The notes: generated by a model not told the origin, from the sequence alone. Shown: positions 50,701 through 60,030, counted from the first letter of the stretch. The stretch is DNA of 64,000 nucleotides from an uncultured Bacteroidales bacterium (GCA_900321605.1 ONWR01000002.1:1-64000), one strand, 5' to 3'. A program made the numbers and translations.

Positions 50701-52001
50701 GAACGCATTTGGCAAAACTGCTTAGCCGCGAAGATATGGAGATCAGCCTCTTGGACGAGAGCCAAGAAAGGCTTGGTGACCTGAGCGCCAACTACGACAT
50801 GCTCACGAAAGTGGGTAACCCCACTTCTATTCACGACCAGCGCGATATAGGTGTAGACGGGTGTGACCTGTTCATCTCCGTTACCCCAAACGAGGCAGAG
50901 AACATGACCGCTTGCCTCATCGCCAACTCATTGGGCGCCAAACGAACTCTTGCCCGTATCGATAACTACGAGTACCTGCTGCCGGAGAACCGTAAGTTCT
51001 TCGAGGGTATGGGTCTGAACCACCTGATCTATCCGGAGGTGCTTGCTGCCAATGAGATCGAAGAGAGCCTGCGTACCAACTGGATGCGGTATCACCTGCA
51101 TCTGTGTCAGGGCGCGTTGGAGCTTTGTATCATCAAAGTGCGAGCAGGAGCTAAGATCATCGGTAAGACTTTTGCGTCCGGCATCTATAACCACGGCAAA
51201 TACCGTATTGTAGCCATCAAACGCGAGCAAACGACCCTCATTCCTCGCGGACATGACATGGTAGAAGAGAACGACATGGTATATTGCGTGTGCCCGAAAG
51301 AGAACATGGAGTTCATGCGTGAGGAACTCGGTAAATCCAAACGCGAGATCAAGAACGTCATCTTCTTCGGCGGCGGACGTATTGCGCGCAAGGCGGCTAC
51401 CGAACTGACAGATGAGATGAGTATCAAGATCATCGAGAAAGACCGTGAGCTATGTAATATACTGAGTGAAAAGGTTCCTAACGCTCTGATTATCAACGAT
51501 GACGGAACGGATATGGACGTACTCAAAGAGGAAGGTATCCAAGATGCCGACGCTTTCGTAGCCATCACAGAAAGCAGCGAGGCGAACATCTTCGCTTGCC
51601 TTGCCGCTAAGCGTTTTGGTGTCCGTAAGACCATCGCAGAGGTGGAGAACCTCGATTATATCCCCATGGCGGAAGGTCTGGATATCGGAACGGTACTCAA
51701 CAAAAAGACCATCGCAGCTTCGTATATCTACCAGATGCTCTTGGATGCGTCCGTTCGAGGTGTACATAATCTGACGAGTGCCGACGCCGAGATCGTGGAG
51801 TTCTACGCCAAAGAAGGCAGTACCATCACTCGTCATAAAGTGAAAGATATGGACCTGCCGGACGAGGCGAATATAGGCGGTATCGTGCGTGCAGGCGAAG
51901 GTATATTGGTGAACGGCGAGACGCAGATTATCTCCGGCGACTTGGTGGTCGTCTTCTGTAAAAGTCATGTAATTAGACAATTAGCGCGATTCTTCAAATG
52001 A
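50667..52001 (+). CDS. trkA: Trk potassium uptake regulatory protein TrkA
   Basis: A 444-aa cytosolic NAD-binding gating subunit of the Trk K+ importer. It has two RCK modules: MRIVIAGAGEVGTHLAKLLSREDMEISLLDES (1-32) with TrkA-C ~140-220, then KNVIFFGGGRIARKAATELTDEMSIKIIEKD (~228) with a second TrkA-C to the end. Both glycine-rich Rossmann loops are intact. The start codon lies inside dxs, and the stop overlaps trkH as ATGA, so the genes are translationally coupled. Confidence 0.95.
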   Translation: MRIVIAGAGEVGTHLAKLLSREDMEISLLDESQERLGDLSANYDMLTKVGNPTSIHDQRDIGVDGCDLFISVTPNEAENMTACLIANSLGAKRTLARIDNYEYLLPENRKFFEGMGLNHLIYPEVLAANEIEESLRTNWMRYHLHLCQGALELCIIKVRAGAKIIGKTFASGIYNHGKYRIVAIKREQTTLIPRGHDMVEENDMVYCVCPKENMEFMREELGKSKREIKNVIFFGGGRIARKAATELTDEMSIKIIEKDRELCNILSEKVPNALIINDDGTDMDVLKEEGIQDADAFVAITESSEANIFACLAAKRFGVRKTIAEVENLDYIPMAEGLDIGTVLNKKTIAASYIYQMLLDASVRGVHNLTSADAEIVEFYAKEGSTITRHKVKDMDLPDEANIGGIVRAGEGILVNGETQIISGDLVVVFCKSHVIRQLARFFK

Positions 52002-53446
52002 CACGAACATTCAACTGGAGGTTAGTTTTCAAGACTATGGGCGTGCTGACGCTCTTAGAGGCGCAGTTCATGCTCATTCCTACTTTTGCGGCATGGTGGT
52101 ACGATGAATCGGACCTCGGCGCATGGATCATCTCCACTTTCGTGACTTGGTTGAGCAGTTGGTGGATGTTAGCAGCCGGTCGTCACGCAGAGAAGCGTGT
52201 AGGCGAACGTGAAGGCTACGTCATCGTAGCGATGGTCTGGATTGTCTATTCGTTATTCGGATTGCTACCCTATTGGCTAAGCGGCGCTTTGCCGGAGATC
52301 ACCAACGCTTGGTACGAAGCCATGGCAGGTTTCACCACCACCGGTTCTACCGTCTTCACGGACGTAGCGGCTCAGAGCCGTTCGATCCTCTTATGGCGTT
52401 CGCTCTCCCAATGGATAGGAGGTATGGGTATCATCGTGCTGAGCGTAGCTATCCTGCCTATGTTCGGTCTGGGAGGAATGCAGCTCTACAGCGCCGAGGT
52501 GACGGGTGTCAGTTACGACAAACTGAGTCCTCGTATAGCCGACACCGCCCGACATATGTGGTTGACGTATATCCTTCTGACCATCGGCGAAGGAGTGCTG
52601 TTATGGCTGTTTGGTATGGGACGATTTGACGCTATCTGTCACTCGATGGCAACCATCTCCACCGGAGGATTCTCTACTCATAACGACAGCGTGATCTCCT
52701 ACACTCCCGCGATCCAATGGGTCATCATGGTGTTTATGCTCCTCTCGGGTATTAACTTCACGCAACTGATTTATGCTTTCCGCGGCAAACCGATGCGCCT
52801 GATCCGTGACGAGGAGACGAGATGGTACGTGGGGGCTTGTATCATAGCAGGTCTGGTACTTTCCGGAGGTCTGCTCCTTCATACGCATCTGCTATCCAGC
52901 ATCCGAATAGGCTTTTTCACCTCCATTGCTACCATCACCAGTACAGGATTTGTTGCAGCGGATTATATGGTTTGGCCTCCTTTCCTATGGATGATCGTGT
53001 TCTTTCTGATGCTCACAGGCGGTGCATCGGGTTCAACAGCCGGAGGTATCAAATGGGTACGTTTGGCTATTTTTGCCAAATCAGCTAACGCGGAGATCAA
53101 ACGTCGTATTCACCCGAATGCGGTCATCCCTATTCGTTTCAACGGCATGACCCTGCGCGAGCAGACCACCAGTAACGTGGTAGCGTTTATGTTCTTCTAC
53201 ATGGCAATCATCGTGGCTGCTTCGCTGTGTTTCTGTGCGTGCGGTATCGGTTTTGACGAGTCCTTGGGGGTAGCCGTTTCGATGATAGGTAATGTGGGTG
53301 TGTCCATCGGTCAATGGGGTTCCAGCGGATGTTATGCCGCCTTCCCGACCATTGCCAAATGGGTAGCGACCTTCGTTATGCTCATCGGACGTTTGGAGAT
53401 ATTCACCATCTTGCTGTTGTTCAGCAGGGCGTTGTGGAAGAAGTAA
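51998..53446 (+). CDS. trkH: Trk potassium transporter TrkH
   Basis: A 482-aa inner-membrane K+ channel-like subunit. It has four pore repeats with family signatures: WYEAMAGFTTTGSTVFTDV, RSLSQWIGGMGIIVLSVAILP, CHSMATISTGGFSTHNDS, TSIATITSTGFVAADY, LMLTGGASGSTAGGIKWVRLA and VSMIGNVGVSIGQWG. About 10-12 membrane segments are present. It pairs with trkA through a 4-bp overlap. It is followed by a gagatttgacatttgagattt repeat that leads into the next gene. Confidence 0.95.
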   Translation: MTRTFNWRLVFKTMGVLTLLEAQFMLIPTFAAWWYDESDLGAWIISTFVTWLSSWWMLAAGRHAEKRVGEREGYVIVAMVWIVYSLFGLLPYWLSGALPEITNAWYEAMAGFTTTGSTVFTDVAAQSRSILLWRSLSQWIGGMGIIVLSVAILPMFGLGGMQLYSAEVTGVSYDKLSPRIADTARHMWLTYILLTIGEGVLLWLFGMGRFDAICHSMATISTGGFSTHNDSVISYTPAIQWVIMVFMLLSGINFTQLIYAFRGKPMRLIRDEETRWYVGACIIAGLVLSGGLLLHTHLLSSIRIGFFTSIATITSTGFVAADYMVWPPFLWMIVFFLMLTGGASGSTAGGIKWVRLAIFAKSANAEIKRRIHPNAVIPIRFNGMTLREQTTSNVVAFMFFYMAIIVAASLCFCACGIGFDESLGVAVSMIGNVGVSIGQWGSSGCYAAFPTIAKWVATFVMLIGRLEIFTILLLFSRALWKK

Positions 53447-53492
53447 AAGGATTTGACATTTGAGATTTGACATTTGAGATTTGAGATTTGAG
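53447..53492. repeat. gatttga-type tandem repeat at a start codon
   Basis: Repeating units of gatttgacatttga and gatttgagatttga between trkH and the SGNH gene. The TTG start of the next gene is the last ttg of this block. Confidence 0.7.
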
Positions 53493-54810
53493 TCCAAGTA
53501 AAGTATTCATATTTATTGCTTGTGTGATGGCAGGTTTGGCAGGGTTGAGTATGGTTCTGCCGGGAAGGGTTGTGTACCATGAGTACGAACTGAGGTGGCC
53601 GACCTTAGCAGAGGTGATAGGAAACCCCACTACGTCTCAACAGGAATGTGAGGAGATAGAAGAGGAAGAGGAGGAGATAGAGGCAAGCCTTCCTGAGCCG
53701 CAAGATACTATCCTACCCGAATCCCCGGAAGTAAAAGAAGAGCCGCGTATAGAGGTACCGCGTGTAGCGGTGGATAGCAGTACGGACAGTAGGATTTTCT
53801 TGAAGTCTTTCTATGCCTCGCTGGATCAAGCCGACACCAAGAAAGTGAGGGTGCTTCATTACGGAGACAGCCAGATAGAAGAGGATCGTATGACGCAACA
53901 GATACGCGAAACCTTGCAGAGCCGTTATGGCGGTAAGGGGGCAGGTCTGCTGCCTTTGGTTCAGACAATCCCGAGTCGTACGGTTAGACAGCGTCTTTAC
54001 ATGAACGGCAAACAGATACAGCCTGCTCAAGGTCCGCAGCGATACATGGTCTATGGACCTAAACGGACACAACGTGAGGACGGTCTGTACGGCGTGATGG
54101 GACAAGTGGCAGTGATGAACGACAGCCTCGTGAGCGGCAGTGAAGAGGTCATTGCGCTTTGCACGCCGCAGGACAGGAACAACCGTTACACCACTTGGCG
54201 CATCTTCGCCGACAGTAGTGTTCATTACAGGACGGCAGGCGACTCCGTTTATCTGTCCGGCAAAGGTTCCGTCTATGCCCTTTCGCAGGAGAGCAACACA
54301 GGTGTCATCGTGGATAATATCCCTATGCGCGGATGTTTAGGAACCGTCTTCACGAAGATCGACCGTCAGCAACTGAGTTCATTCTACCGCGAGCAGAACG
54401 TGACGCTGATCATCATGCAGTTTGGTGGAAATGCGATACCTTTTAACCGAAACCCAAGTACCATCAATTCGATCGTCAGAGGTTTGCGCGAGCAGGTTCG
54501 GTATTTGCAGTCCTGCGCACCGGAGGCATCTATCCTCTTCATCGGTCCGAGTGATATGCTGACACAGGAAAACGGAGAATGGATCACGTATCCGATGATA
54601 CCTTATATGGATCGCCTGCTTAGGAAGATGGCAATGGAGGAGAATATCGCCTATTTCAGTCTTTTCAACTATATGGGCGGAGCCGGAAGTATGGCTCGTT
54701 GGAAAGAGAACGGTTTGGCAGGCAGCGACGGTATCCATTTCATGCGCAGCGGTGCCCGCAAAGCCGGAAACGCTGTAGTACAGTGGATATTGGAAGGAAT
54801 TCAGAATTAA
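53488..54810 (+). CDS. SGNH/GDSL-family hydrolase, exported
   Basis: A 440-aa protein with an N-terminal membrane anchor (KVFIFIACVMAGLAGLSMVLPG), an acidic linker (ECEEIEEEEEEIEASLPEPQ) and an SGNH domain. Block I is VRVLHYGDSQIEEDRMT with the catalytic Ser (~128). Block III is LIIMQFGGNAIPFN. Block V is GSDGIHFMRSGARKAGNAV with Asp and His. The next gene is an MBOAT acyltransferase, and such SGNH-MBOAT pairs carry out or process O-acetylation of envelope polysaccharides. The start codon is TTG, lying in the upstream repeat; the first residues are MSPSK. Confidence 0.85.
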   Translation: MSPSKVFIFIACVMAGLAGLSMVLPGRVVYHEYELRWPTLAEVIGNPTTSQQECEEIEEEEEEIEASLPEPQDTILPESPEVKEEPRIEVPRVAVDSSTDSRIFLKSFYASLDQADTKKVRVLHYGDSQIEEDRMTQQIRETLQSRYGGKGAGLLPLVQTIPSRTVRQRLYMNGKQIQPAQGPQRYMVYGPKRTQREDGLYGVMGQVAVMNDSLVSGSEEVIALCTPQDRNNRYTTWRIFADSSVHYRTAGDSVYLSGKGSVYALSQESNTGVIVDNIPMRGCLGTVFTKIDRQQLSSFYREQNVTLIIMQFGGNAIPFNRNPSTINSIVRGLREQVRYLQSCAPEASILFIGPSDMLTQENGEWITYPMIPYMDRLLRKMAMEENIAYFSLFNYMGGAGSMARWKENGLAGSDGIHFMRSGARKAGNAVVQWILEGIQN

Positions 54811-54819
54811 AATTAAAAA

Positions 54820-56802
54820 TTGGATTTTTTACATTACATATTTGCTTTTGACGAGAATAGCCCGTTATTATTCACTCAGTTCTATTTCTGGGCGTTCTTT
54901 GCGATCGTGTATGCGCTGTTCGCGCTGATAATAGGAAACCTCTCCCCGACCCTCTCCTCAAGAGAGGGAGACTCAAGAGTGAAAACACGTCTCCATCTGC
55001 GCAATGTATATCTGCTGTTCGTCAGTTGGTTCTTTTACTACAAGACCAGCGGTTTGTTCCTGCTTCTCTTGGCGTTTGTGACGCTGAGCGATTGGCTTAT
55101 TGCACAGAGAATTAAAAATTCTCAAATTAAAAATTACGAATTACGAATTAAAAATTACAAGTTACCTGTTGCCTATCTTTTCTTGGCGCTTTCGGTAGTC
55201 ATTGACTTGGGGTTATTGGCATATTTCAAGTACGCGTATTTCTTCACGAACATGATCAATGACCTGTTCGGTACCGGTTTCCGTGTGTTTGACATCTTCG
55301 CCTATGTGGGTAACGGTTTTACCGAAGCGGGTCGGTTCAGTGTCGATACAATCGTGTTGCCGGTGGGTATCTCGTTCTATATCTTCCAAGTGATCTCTTA
55401 TACGGCGGATGTCTTTAGGGGACGTATTCAGCCGGTGAAGAACATACTCGATTTCGGGTTCTACGTCTCTTTCTTCCCGCAGTTGGTAGCCGGACCTATC
55501 GTGCGAGCAGAGGAGTTCATTCCGCAGTTGTACAAACCATTCCGTCTGAGCCGGAGGTTATTCGGTATAGCGGTTTTCTGGATCTTAAATGGTTTGGCGA
55601 AGAAGATCATCATGTCGGATTACTTGGCGGTGAACCTTATTGACCGTGTGTTTGACAACCCCTTGCTTTTCTCGGGATTCGAGAACCTGTTTGCGCTCTT
55701 TGCCTACTCGCTGCAGGTCTATGCGGACTTCTCGGGTTATACAGATATAGCTATCGGCGTAGCGATGCTGATGGGTTTCTACCTGCCAATGAACTTCAAC
55801 TCGCCCTATAAGAGCCAAAGCCCACAGGAGTTCTGGAGAAGATGGCATATGTCCTTAGGTAGATGGCTGAAGACCTATCTGTATATCCCCTTAGGCGGCA
55901 ACCGGAAAATCGGTTTTGGTACGTATTTCTGGTTAAGTCTGATTGCTTTTGTCTCCGCAGCTTTGACCGGATGGTGGTGGCAGATCCTCGTGCCCTTTGC
56001 CGTATTCATGGTATGCGTAGCGATATACAACCATTGGGCGCAATCCTCAAATCTTCAAATCTTCAAATCTTCAAATCTGAAGTTGCTCTACGCAAATCTA
56101 AACTCGTTCATCACGCAGGTCTTGGGCGGTCTTTGGCATGGAGCAAGTTGGAACTTTATTATCTGGGGCGGTATCAACGGCTTCGGAATGATCATAGAGA
56201 AGATCTGGCGAAAGATGAATTGGCATCTTCGTTTCGCGAGTATCACCTTGCTGACGATAGGTTTGTGTGTCGCGGATTTCTTCACGAACCTGCCTGTATG
56301 GCGTTTGTTTGCGGTCTGGTCAGCGATCATCTGGCTCGGTACGGCTATTCGGTATATCTATTGGCTCATCTCGCTGGACAGGGAGGAGATTTCGGAAAGG
56401 GAGAACCGGTTTGCGAACTCGCTATCGACCGTCTGGGCAATTCTACAGACCTTCACGTTTATAACCTTCACCCGTCTTTTCTTCCGAAGCAGCAGTAACC
56501 TTGATCCGGAGACCGCCAACGAGGTAGCATGGAACACGGCAAAGAACATGGTCAATCAGATAGGTGGCGCATGGAGCAATGCCATCATCCCGGAGTTCCT
56601 ATGGGAGTACCGATGGGTAGTAGCGATGTTCGTTGCCGGAATGATGATCCACTGGCTGCCGACCAACTGGAAGAGAAGGTACCGTTTGGCATTCAGTGCA
56701 ATGCCTTTATGGCTCATGGTGATAGTAGCTTGCTTTGCTATCGTGGTGATCTATCAGTTCGTCACGGCTGAGATGCAACCGTTTATTTACTTTCAGTTCT
56801 AG
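54820..56802 (+). CDS. MBOAT-family O-acyltransferase
   Basis: A 660-aa polytopic membrane acyltransferase of the AlgI/DltB type. LPVGISFYIFQVISYTADVFRG, FFPQLVAGPIVRAEEFIPQL, DYLAVNLIDRVFDNP and YADFSGYTDIAIGVAMLMGFYLPMNFNSPYKSQSPQEFWRRWHMSLGRWLKTYLYIPLGGNRK are the family core. The catalytic His is in LGGLWHGASWNFIIWGG. The start codon TTG is within an aattaaaaattg repeat. In-frame repeats add NLSPTLSSREGDSR (54940-54975), RIKNSQIKNYELRIKNYK (55108-55160) and SSNLQIFKSSNLK (56042-56085), all in predicted loops. It probably transfers acyl groups to envelope glycans with the SGNH partner. Confidence 0.92.
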   Translation: MDFLHYIFAFDENSPLLFTQFYFWAFFAIVYALFALIIGNLSPTLSSREGDSRVKTRLHLRNVYLLFVSWFFYYKTSGLFLLLLAFVTLSDWLIAQRIKNSQIKNYELRIKNYKLPVAYLFLALSVVIDLGLLAYFKYAYFFTNMINDLFGTGFRVFDIFAYVGNGFTEAGRFSVDTIVLPVGISFYIFQVISYTADVFRGRIQPVKNILDFGFYVSFFPQLVAGPIVRAEEFIPQLYKPFRLSRRLFGIAVFWILNGLAKKIIMSDYLAVNLIDRVFDNPLLFSGFENLFALFAYSLQVYADFSGYTDIAIGVAMLMGFYLPMNFNSPYKSQSPQEFWRRWHMSLGRWLKTYLYIPLGGNRKIGFGTYFWLSLIAFVSAALTGWWWQILVPFAVFMVCVAIYNHWAQSSNLQIFKSSNLKLLYANLNSFITQVLGGLWHGASWNFIIWGGINGFGMIIEKIWRKMNWHLRFASITLLTIGLCVADFFTNLPVWRLFAVWSAIIWLGTAIRYIYWLISLDREEISERENRFANSLSTVWAILQTFTFITFTRLFFRSSSNLDPETANEVAWNTAKNMVNQIGGAWSNAIIPEFLWEYRWVVAMFVAGMMIHWLPTNWKRRYRLAFSAMPLWLMVIVACFAIVVIYQFVTAEMQPFIYFQF

Positions 56803-56855
56803 ACCGCTACGCTGAAAGAGCAAAGACCGCTTCGCTAAAAGAATAAAGACCAAAT
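56803..56855. repeat. gaccgcttcgct-type interspersed repeat
   Basis: AGACCGCTACGCTGAAAGAG and AGACCGCTTCGCTAAAAG units in tandem fill the gap before coaE. Confidence 0.7.
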
Positions 56856-57491
56856 ATGTTAGTAGGCATCACAGGAGGAATCGGAAGTGGTAAATCCACT
56901 ATTGTGCAGGCTTTAGCTGCACGTGGCTACGCTGTCTATGACTGCGATAGAGAAGCCAAACGGATCATTGTGGAGAACGCAGAGGTTCGCAAAGCCATCA
57001 TTGCGCTCTTGGGCACCGAGGCCTTCGTGCCTTCGCCTCAGCATCCTTTCACCGGCAGTTACAACACCTCCTATGTCTCGCAGCGGGTCTTTGCCGAACC
57101 CGAGTTGTTACAGCAACTCAATGCGATCGTTCATCCGGCGGTCAAGGAAGATATTCGAGTGCAGAGTTCAGAAGTCAGAGTTCAGAATTCAGAGTTCAGC
57201 GTGCTCTTCGTGGAGTCAGCAATCCTCTTTGAGGCAGGTATAGACAGCTTATGCGACAGGATCGTGGTGGTGGATGCACCGGAAGAGATACGGCTTCAAC
57301 GAACGATCGAACGCGACTACCATGGAGAAGCAACGGAGGAACATATCAATAAGGTACGCGCACGTATGCGCGCACAACAGTTCCGTCCGAGCGATGAGCA
57401 AAAGGCATCAAAAAAAGTCCTGACCATCAACAATGACGGTAGGACTTCTATCTCCGACCTCGCGAACGAGATCATTCAGTTTCTCTCTTAA
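56856..57491 (+). CDS. coaE: Dephospho-CoA kinase
   Basis: A 211-aa P-loop kinase that phosphorylates dephospho-CoA, the last step of CoA synthesis. MLVGITGGIGSGKSTIVQAL (P-loop, 8-15), AVYDCDREAKRI (the Asp motif), LNAIVHPAVKEDI and VVDAPEEIRLQRTIERD with the lid arginines are all present. A repeat at 57160-57200 adds RVQSSEVRVQNSEF between the HPAV helix and the VLFVESAILFEAG strand. It ends with a 4-bp overlap with the convergent DJ-1 gene. Confidence 0.95.
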   Translation: MLVGITGGIGSGKSTIVQALAARGYAVYDCDREAKRIIVENAEVRKAIIALLGTEAFVPSPQHPFTGSYNTSYVSQRVFAEPELLQQLNAIVHPAVKEDIRVQSSEVRVQNSEFSVLFVESAILFEAGIDSLCDRIVVVDAPEEIRLQRTIERDYHGEATEEHINKVRARMRAQQFRPSDEQKASKKVLTINNDGRTSISDLANEIIQFLS

Positions 57492-58015
57492 TACTGCGCT
57501 GCATCATAGACCGCGTCGGCTACATCGGAGCCTTTGAGACGCTCGATGATACAGAATGCGAAATCGGCACTCAAGCCGGGTCCTTTGGCTGTGATCACAT
57601 TCTTGGATTCCACCACCAAACCGCCCACATAGCTCTCTCCCAGCGCATCTTGGAAGCCGGGATAACAGGTAGCCTGCTTGCCCTCCAAGATACCTAACTT
57701 ACCCAATACCGCCGGAGCAGCACAGATAGCAGCTATCAGTTTATCGGCTTTGTTATGTTCTACCAGCAGATCGCACAATGCGGAATATTCACCGAGTTTG
57801 GTTTGTCCTCCCGGCAGGATGAGCATCTCAGCATCCGAGAAGTCGATCTTATCCAGAAGACCGTCTGCTTCTACGGCGATGTTGTGCGCACCAAGAACCA
57901 TAGGATTACCGGTTACGGAAACAGTCGTCAGCGCGATGTTCGCGCGACGCAGTAAATCGATAGTGGTGATTGCTTCGATTTCCTCAAAACCATTGTCAAG
58001 AAATAGATAATTCAT
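57488..58015 (-). CDS. DJ-1/PfpI family protein
   Basis: A 175-aa DJ-1 superfamily protein. FLDNGFEEIEAITTIDLLRRANI carries the conserved Glu (~14), and LIAAICAAPAVLGKLGILEGKQAT the nucleophile-elbow Cys (~97). LILPGG and VITAKGPGLSADFAFCIIERLKG are typical. Family members act as glyoxalase/deglycase-like or stress proteins; which role applies is not clear. It is last in the minus-strand exb cluster. Confidence 0.93.
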   Translation of the reverse strand: MNYLFLDNGFEEIEAITTIDLLRRANIALTTVSVTGNPMVLGAHNIAVEADGLLDKIDFSDAEMLILPGGQTKLGEYSALCDLLVEHNKADKLIAAICAAPAVLGKLGILEGKQATCYPGFQDALGESYVGGLVVESKNVITAKGPGLSADFAFCIIERLKGSDVADAVYDAAQY

Positions 58016-58048
58016 TGTAATTAAAAATTAAAAATTACGAATTACGAA

Positions 58049-58861
58049 TTAGTTTAATTTAAATATATAGGTTATTGTTCCGATCTGATCATGCTCGCCC
58101 TCTGTGAACTTCGCCTTACGCGCTGCATCGAGAGCCAGTTGTTGAGTTTGTTTATCCGACACATCGCCGCCGATGATAGTAGCATCCTTTACCTGTCCGG
58201 CAGCGTTTACACGGATTCGTACCACTACTTTTCCTTCCTGCTTGAAGTCATTGGACGGTTGCGGCAGAGTACCTTTGATTCCTCGTCCGGCAAGGCTCCA
58301 TGAGTTACCTCCTACCGAACCGTGTCCCACAGGATTGCCTCGTTGTCCGGAACCTTGGCTGCTTCCGGAGCCTTGGGTATTACCCGTTTGTCCGAAGAGC
58401 GAACCGAGCTGATTTGCCTTTGCTATAGCTTCGGCTTCTTTGGCACGTTGTGCCGCCTCGGCTGCCTCACGCGCCTTACGCTCCTCTTCGAGCCGTGCCT
58501 GCTCCTCACGTTGACGTTGTTTCTCAGCCGCCTCGGCTTCCTTGCGTTCACGCTCTTTCTTCTCCTGCTCACGGCGCAAAGCCAACGATTCTTCGTCCTC
58601 TTGAGTCATCAGATCATTGTCCGAAGGAGAAGAAGCGGACTGCGGTGCTGCAGGTACGGGTGTAGGCATCGGCACTGCCTCCGACTGTTCCGCCATGTAA
58701 CCTCCGGCATCAGCCACTTCGCCGAAAGCGACTTCGACACCTTCTTCCTCTTCGGGTTTGAAGGCGGTCAGCTTGATAAACCATAGCAACAGGAACAGTA
58801 GGATCATAAAGAGCACTGTACCTATTGAGGCGATAATATGTCGTTTTTGTTTCTTTGTCAT
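58049..58861 (-). CDS. tonB: TonB-like energy-transduction protein
   Basis: A ~270-aa inner-membrane anchored periplasmic protein that links ExbB/ExbD to outer-membrane receptors. I chose the ATG at 58861 (MTKKQKRHIIASIGTVLFM) because the upstream in-frame ATGs lie in a palindromic repeat. One transmembrane helix (~11-30) is followed by a Pro/Ala stretch, a long charged coiled-coil-like segment (LRREQEKKERERKEAEAAEKQRQREEQARLEEER), a Gly/Ser-rich linker, and a TonB C-terminal domain (GKVVVRIRVNAAGQVKDATIIGGD.. ALDAARKAKFT.. GTITYIFKLN). It is encoded downstream of exbD. Confidence 0.88.
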   Translation of the reverse strand: MTKKQKRHIIASIGTVLFMILLFLLLWFIKLTAFKPEEEEGVEVAFGEVADAGGYMAEQSEAVPMPTPVPAAPQSASSPSDNDLMTQEDEESLALRREQEKKERERKEAEAAEKQRQREEQARLEEERKAREAAEAAQRAKEAEAIAKANQLGSLFGQTGNTQGSGSSQGSGQRGNPVGHGSVGGNSWSLAGRGIKGTLPQPSNDFKQEGKVVVRIRVNAAGQVKDATIIGGDVSDKQTQQLALDAARKAKFTEGEHDQIGTITYIFKLN

Positions 58862-58867
58862 GTGATG

Positions 58868-58887
58868 ATCCGCCAAACTTGGCGGAT
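58868..58887. repeat. Near-perfect 20-bp palindrome
   Basis: ATCCGCCAAACTTGGCGGAT, between exbD and tonB. It is the same element as 35425-35444 with one central change. Confidence 0.7.
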
Positions 58888-58893
58888 AGGTTA

Positions 58894-59301
58894 TTAACGT
58901 TTCGTAGCTACCACCAGCTTCATATGATGCTGGTTAGCTATATCGAGCACGCGTACTACCTCTTTGTACGCTACGTCCTGATCGGCATGAAGGGCGATAT
59001 AGGTTGTGGAGTCAGCTGCCTGCACACGGCTGAGGTAGCCCTCCAGATTATCGGGATCAACCGGAATCGGCTTCTCCTTTCCCAATGCCACAAAGTAATT
59101 ACCGAGATTGTCAATCGACACTTTCGCTACTTGCGGACGGGTCACCTTCTGCGAACGGGAAGTAGGCAGATTGATCTTAATATCATTGGGTGAAGACAGC
59201 GTGGATGCCATGACGAAGAACAGGAGTAAGAGGAACACCAAGTCCGTCATGGAACTCATCGCAAAAGTCGCTTCTACCCTATTTCTCTTTTTCAAAGACA
59301 T
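58894..59301 (-). CDS. exbD: ExbD/TolR biopolymer transport protein
   Basis: A 135-aa protein with one N-terminal membrane helix and a periplasmic domain. EATFAMSSMTDLVFLLLLFFVMASTL (~8-33) has the proton-conducting Asp in MTDLVFLLL. The periplasmic part includes INLPTSRSQKVTRPQVAKVSID and YIALHADQDVAYKEVVRVLDIANQHHMKLVVATKR. It works with ExbB as the proton-driven motor for TonB. It lies between exbB and tonB. Confidence 0.94.
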   Translation of the reverse strand: MSLKKRNRVEATFAMSSMTDLVFLLLLFFVMASTLSSPNDIKINLPTSRSQKVTRPQVAKVSIDNLGNYFVALGKEKPIPVDPDNLEGYLSRVQAADSTTYIALHADQDVAYKEVVRVLDIANQHHMKLVVATKR

Positions 59302-59339
59302 AGTTTGAAAGTTTGAAATTGTTTGAAGGTTTGAGATTG

Positions 59340-60029
59340 TTACGCCGGTTCGTTGAGCAGGTCCATGAACTCCAAGGTACGGCTCTCCAAGAGACGAACG
59401 ACGCGGTCGATACGCGAGACGAGATAGTTATAGGCAAACATCGCCAAGATACCAACGATCAGACCGCCGATGGTCGTTACCATCGCCTGATACATACCGG
59501 TGGAGAGGGCGCTCATCTCGATGATGCCGCCGGATGTCTGCGCCATGTTATAGAACGTCTGCACCATACCTAATACGGTACCAAGGAAACCGAGCATCGG
59601 AGCACCACCGGCGATGGTCGCCATGATGACAAGTCCTTTCTCCAGCTTGCCGACCTCTAAGTTACCAACGTTCTCAATAGCCACCTGCACATCCTGCATC
59701 GGACGACCGATACGCGTGATACCTTTCTCAATCATGTGCGCAGAAGGAGTGTCGGTCTGCTTGCAGAGATTGAGCGCAGAGTCTATCTTACCCTCATGGA
59801 TATAATCGCGAATACGATCCATAAAGGACTTGTCCTCCTGCGTAGCCTGCTTGATGACCACGAGACGCTCAATGAAAATATAACATGCGCCGGCAAGGAG
59901 GATCGCCAGAATGATCATGATCCAACCTCCGTATTGCGCCATTTCAAACAGATTGATAGACTGCGTAGTTTCTTCGATTGCTGCCATCTCTTCCTGTACG
60001 GCAGCTAATGTGTCAATTTGTAATAACAT
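59340..60029 (-). CDS. exbB: MotA/TolQ/ExbB proton channel protein
   Basis: A 229-aa inner-membrane motor subunit with three helices: GGWIMIILAILLAGACYIFIERLVVI (~34-59), MATIAGGAPMLGFLGTVLGMVQTF (~131-154) and STGMYQAMVTTIGGLIVGILAMFAYNYLV (~171-199). The cytosolic loop between the first two holds SALNLCKQTDTPSAHMIEKGI. It forms the Exb motor with exbD and tonB downstream, energising TonB-dependent receptors. It begins 1 bp after the pdxJ stop. Confidence 0.94.
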   Translation of the reverse strand: MLLQIDTLAAVQEEMAAIEETTQSINLFEMAQYGGWIMIILAILLAGACYIFIERLVVIKQATQEDKSFMDRIRDYIHEGKIDSALNLCKQTDTPSAHMIEKGITRIGRPMQDVQVAIENVGNLEVGKLEKGLVIMATIAGGAPMLGFLGTVLGMVQTFYNMAQTSGGIIEMSALSTGMYQAMVTTIGGLIVGILAMFAYNYLVSRIDRVVRLLESRTLEFMDLLNEPA

Positions 60030-60030
60030 A

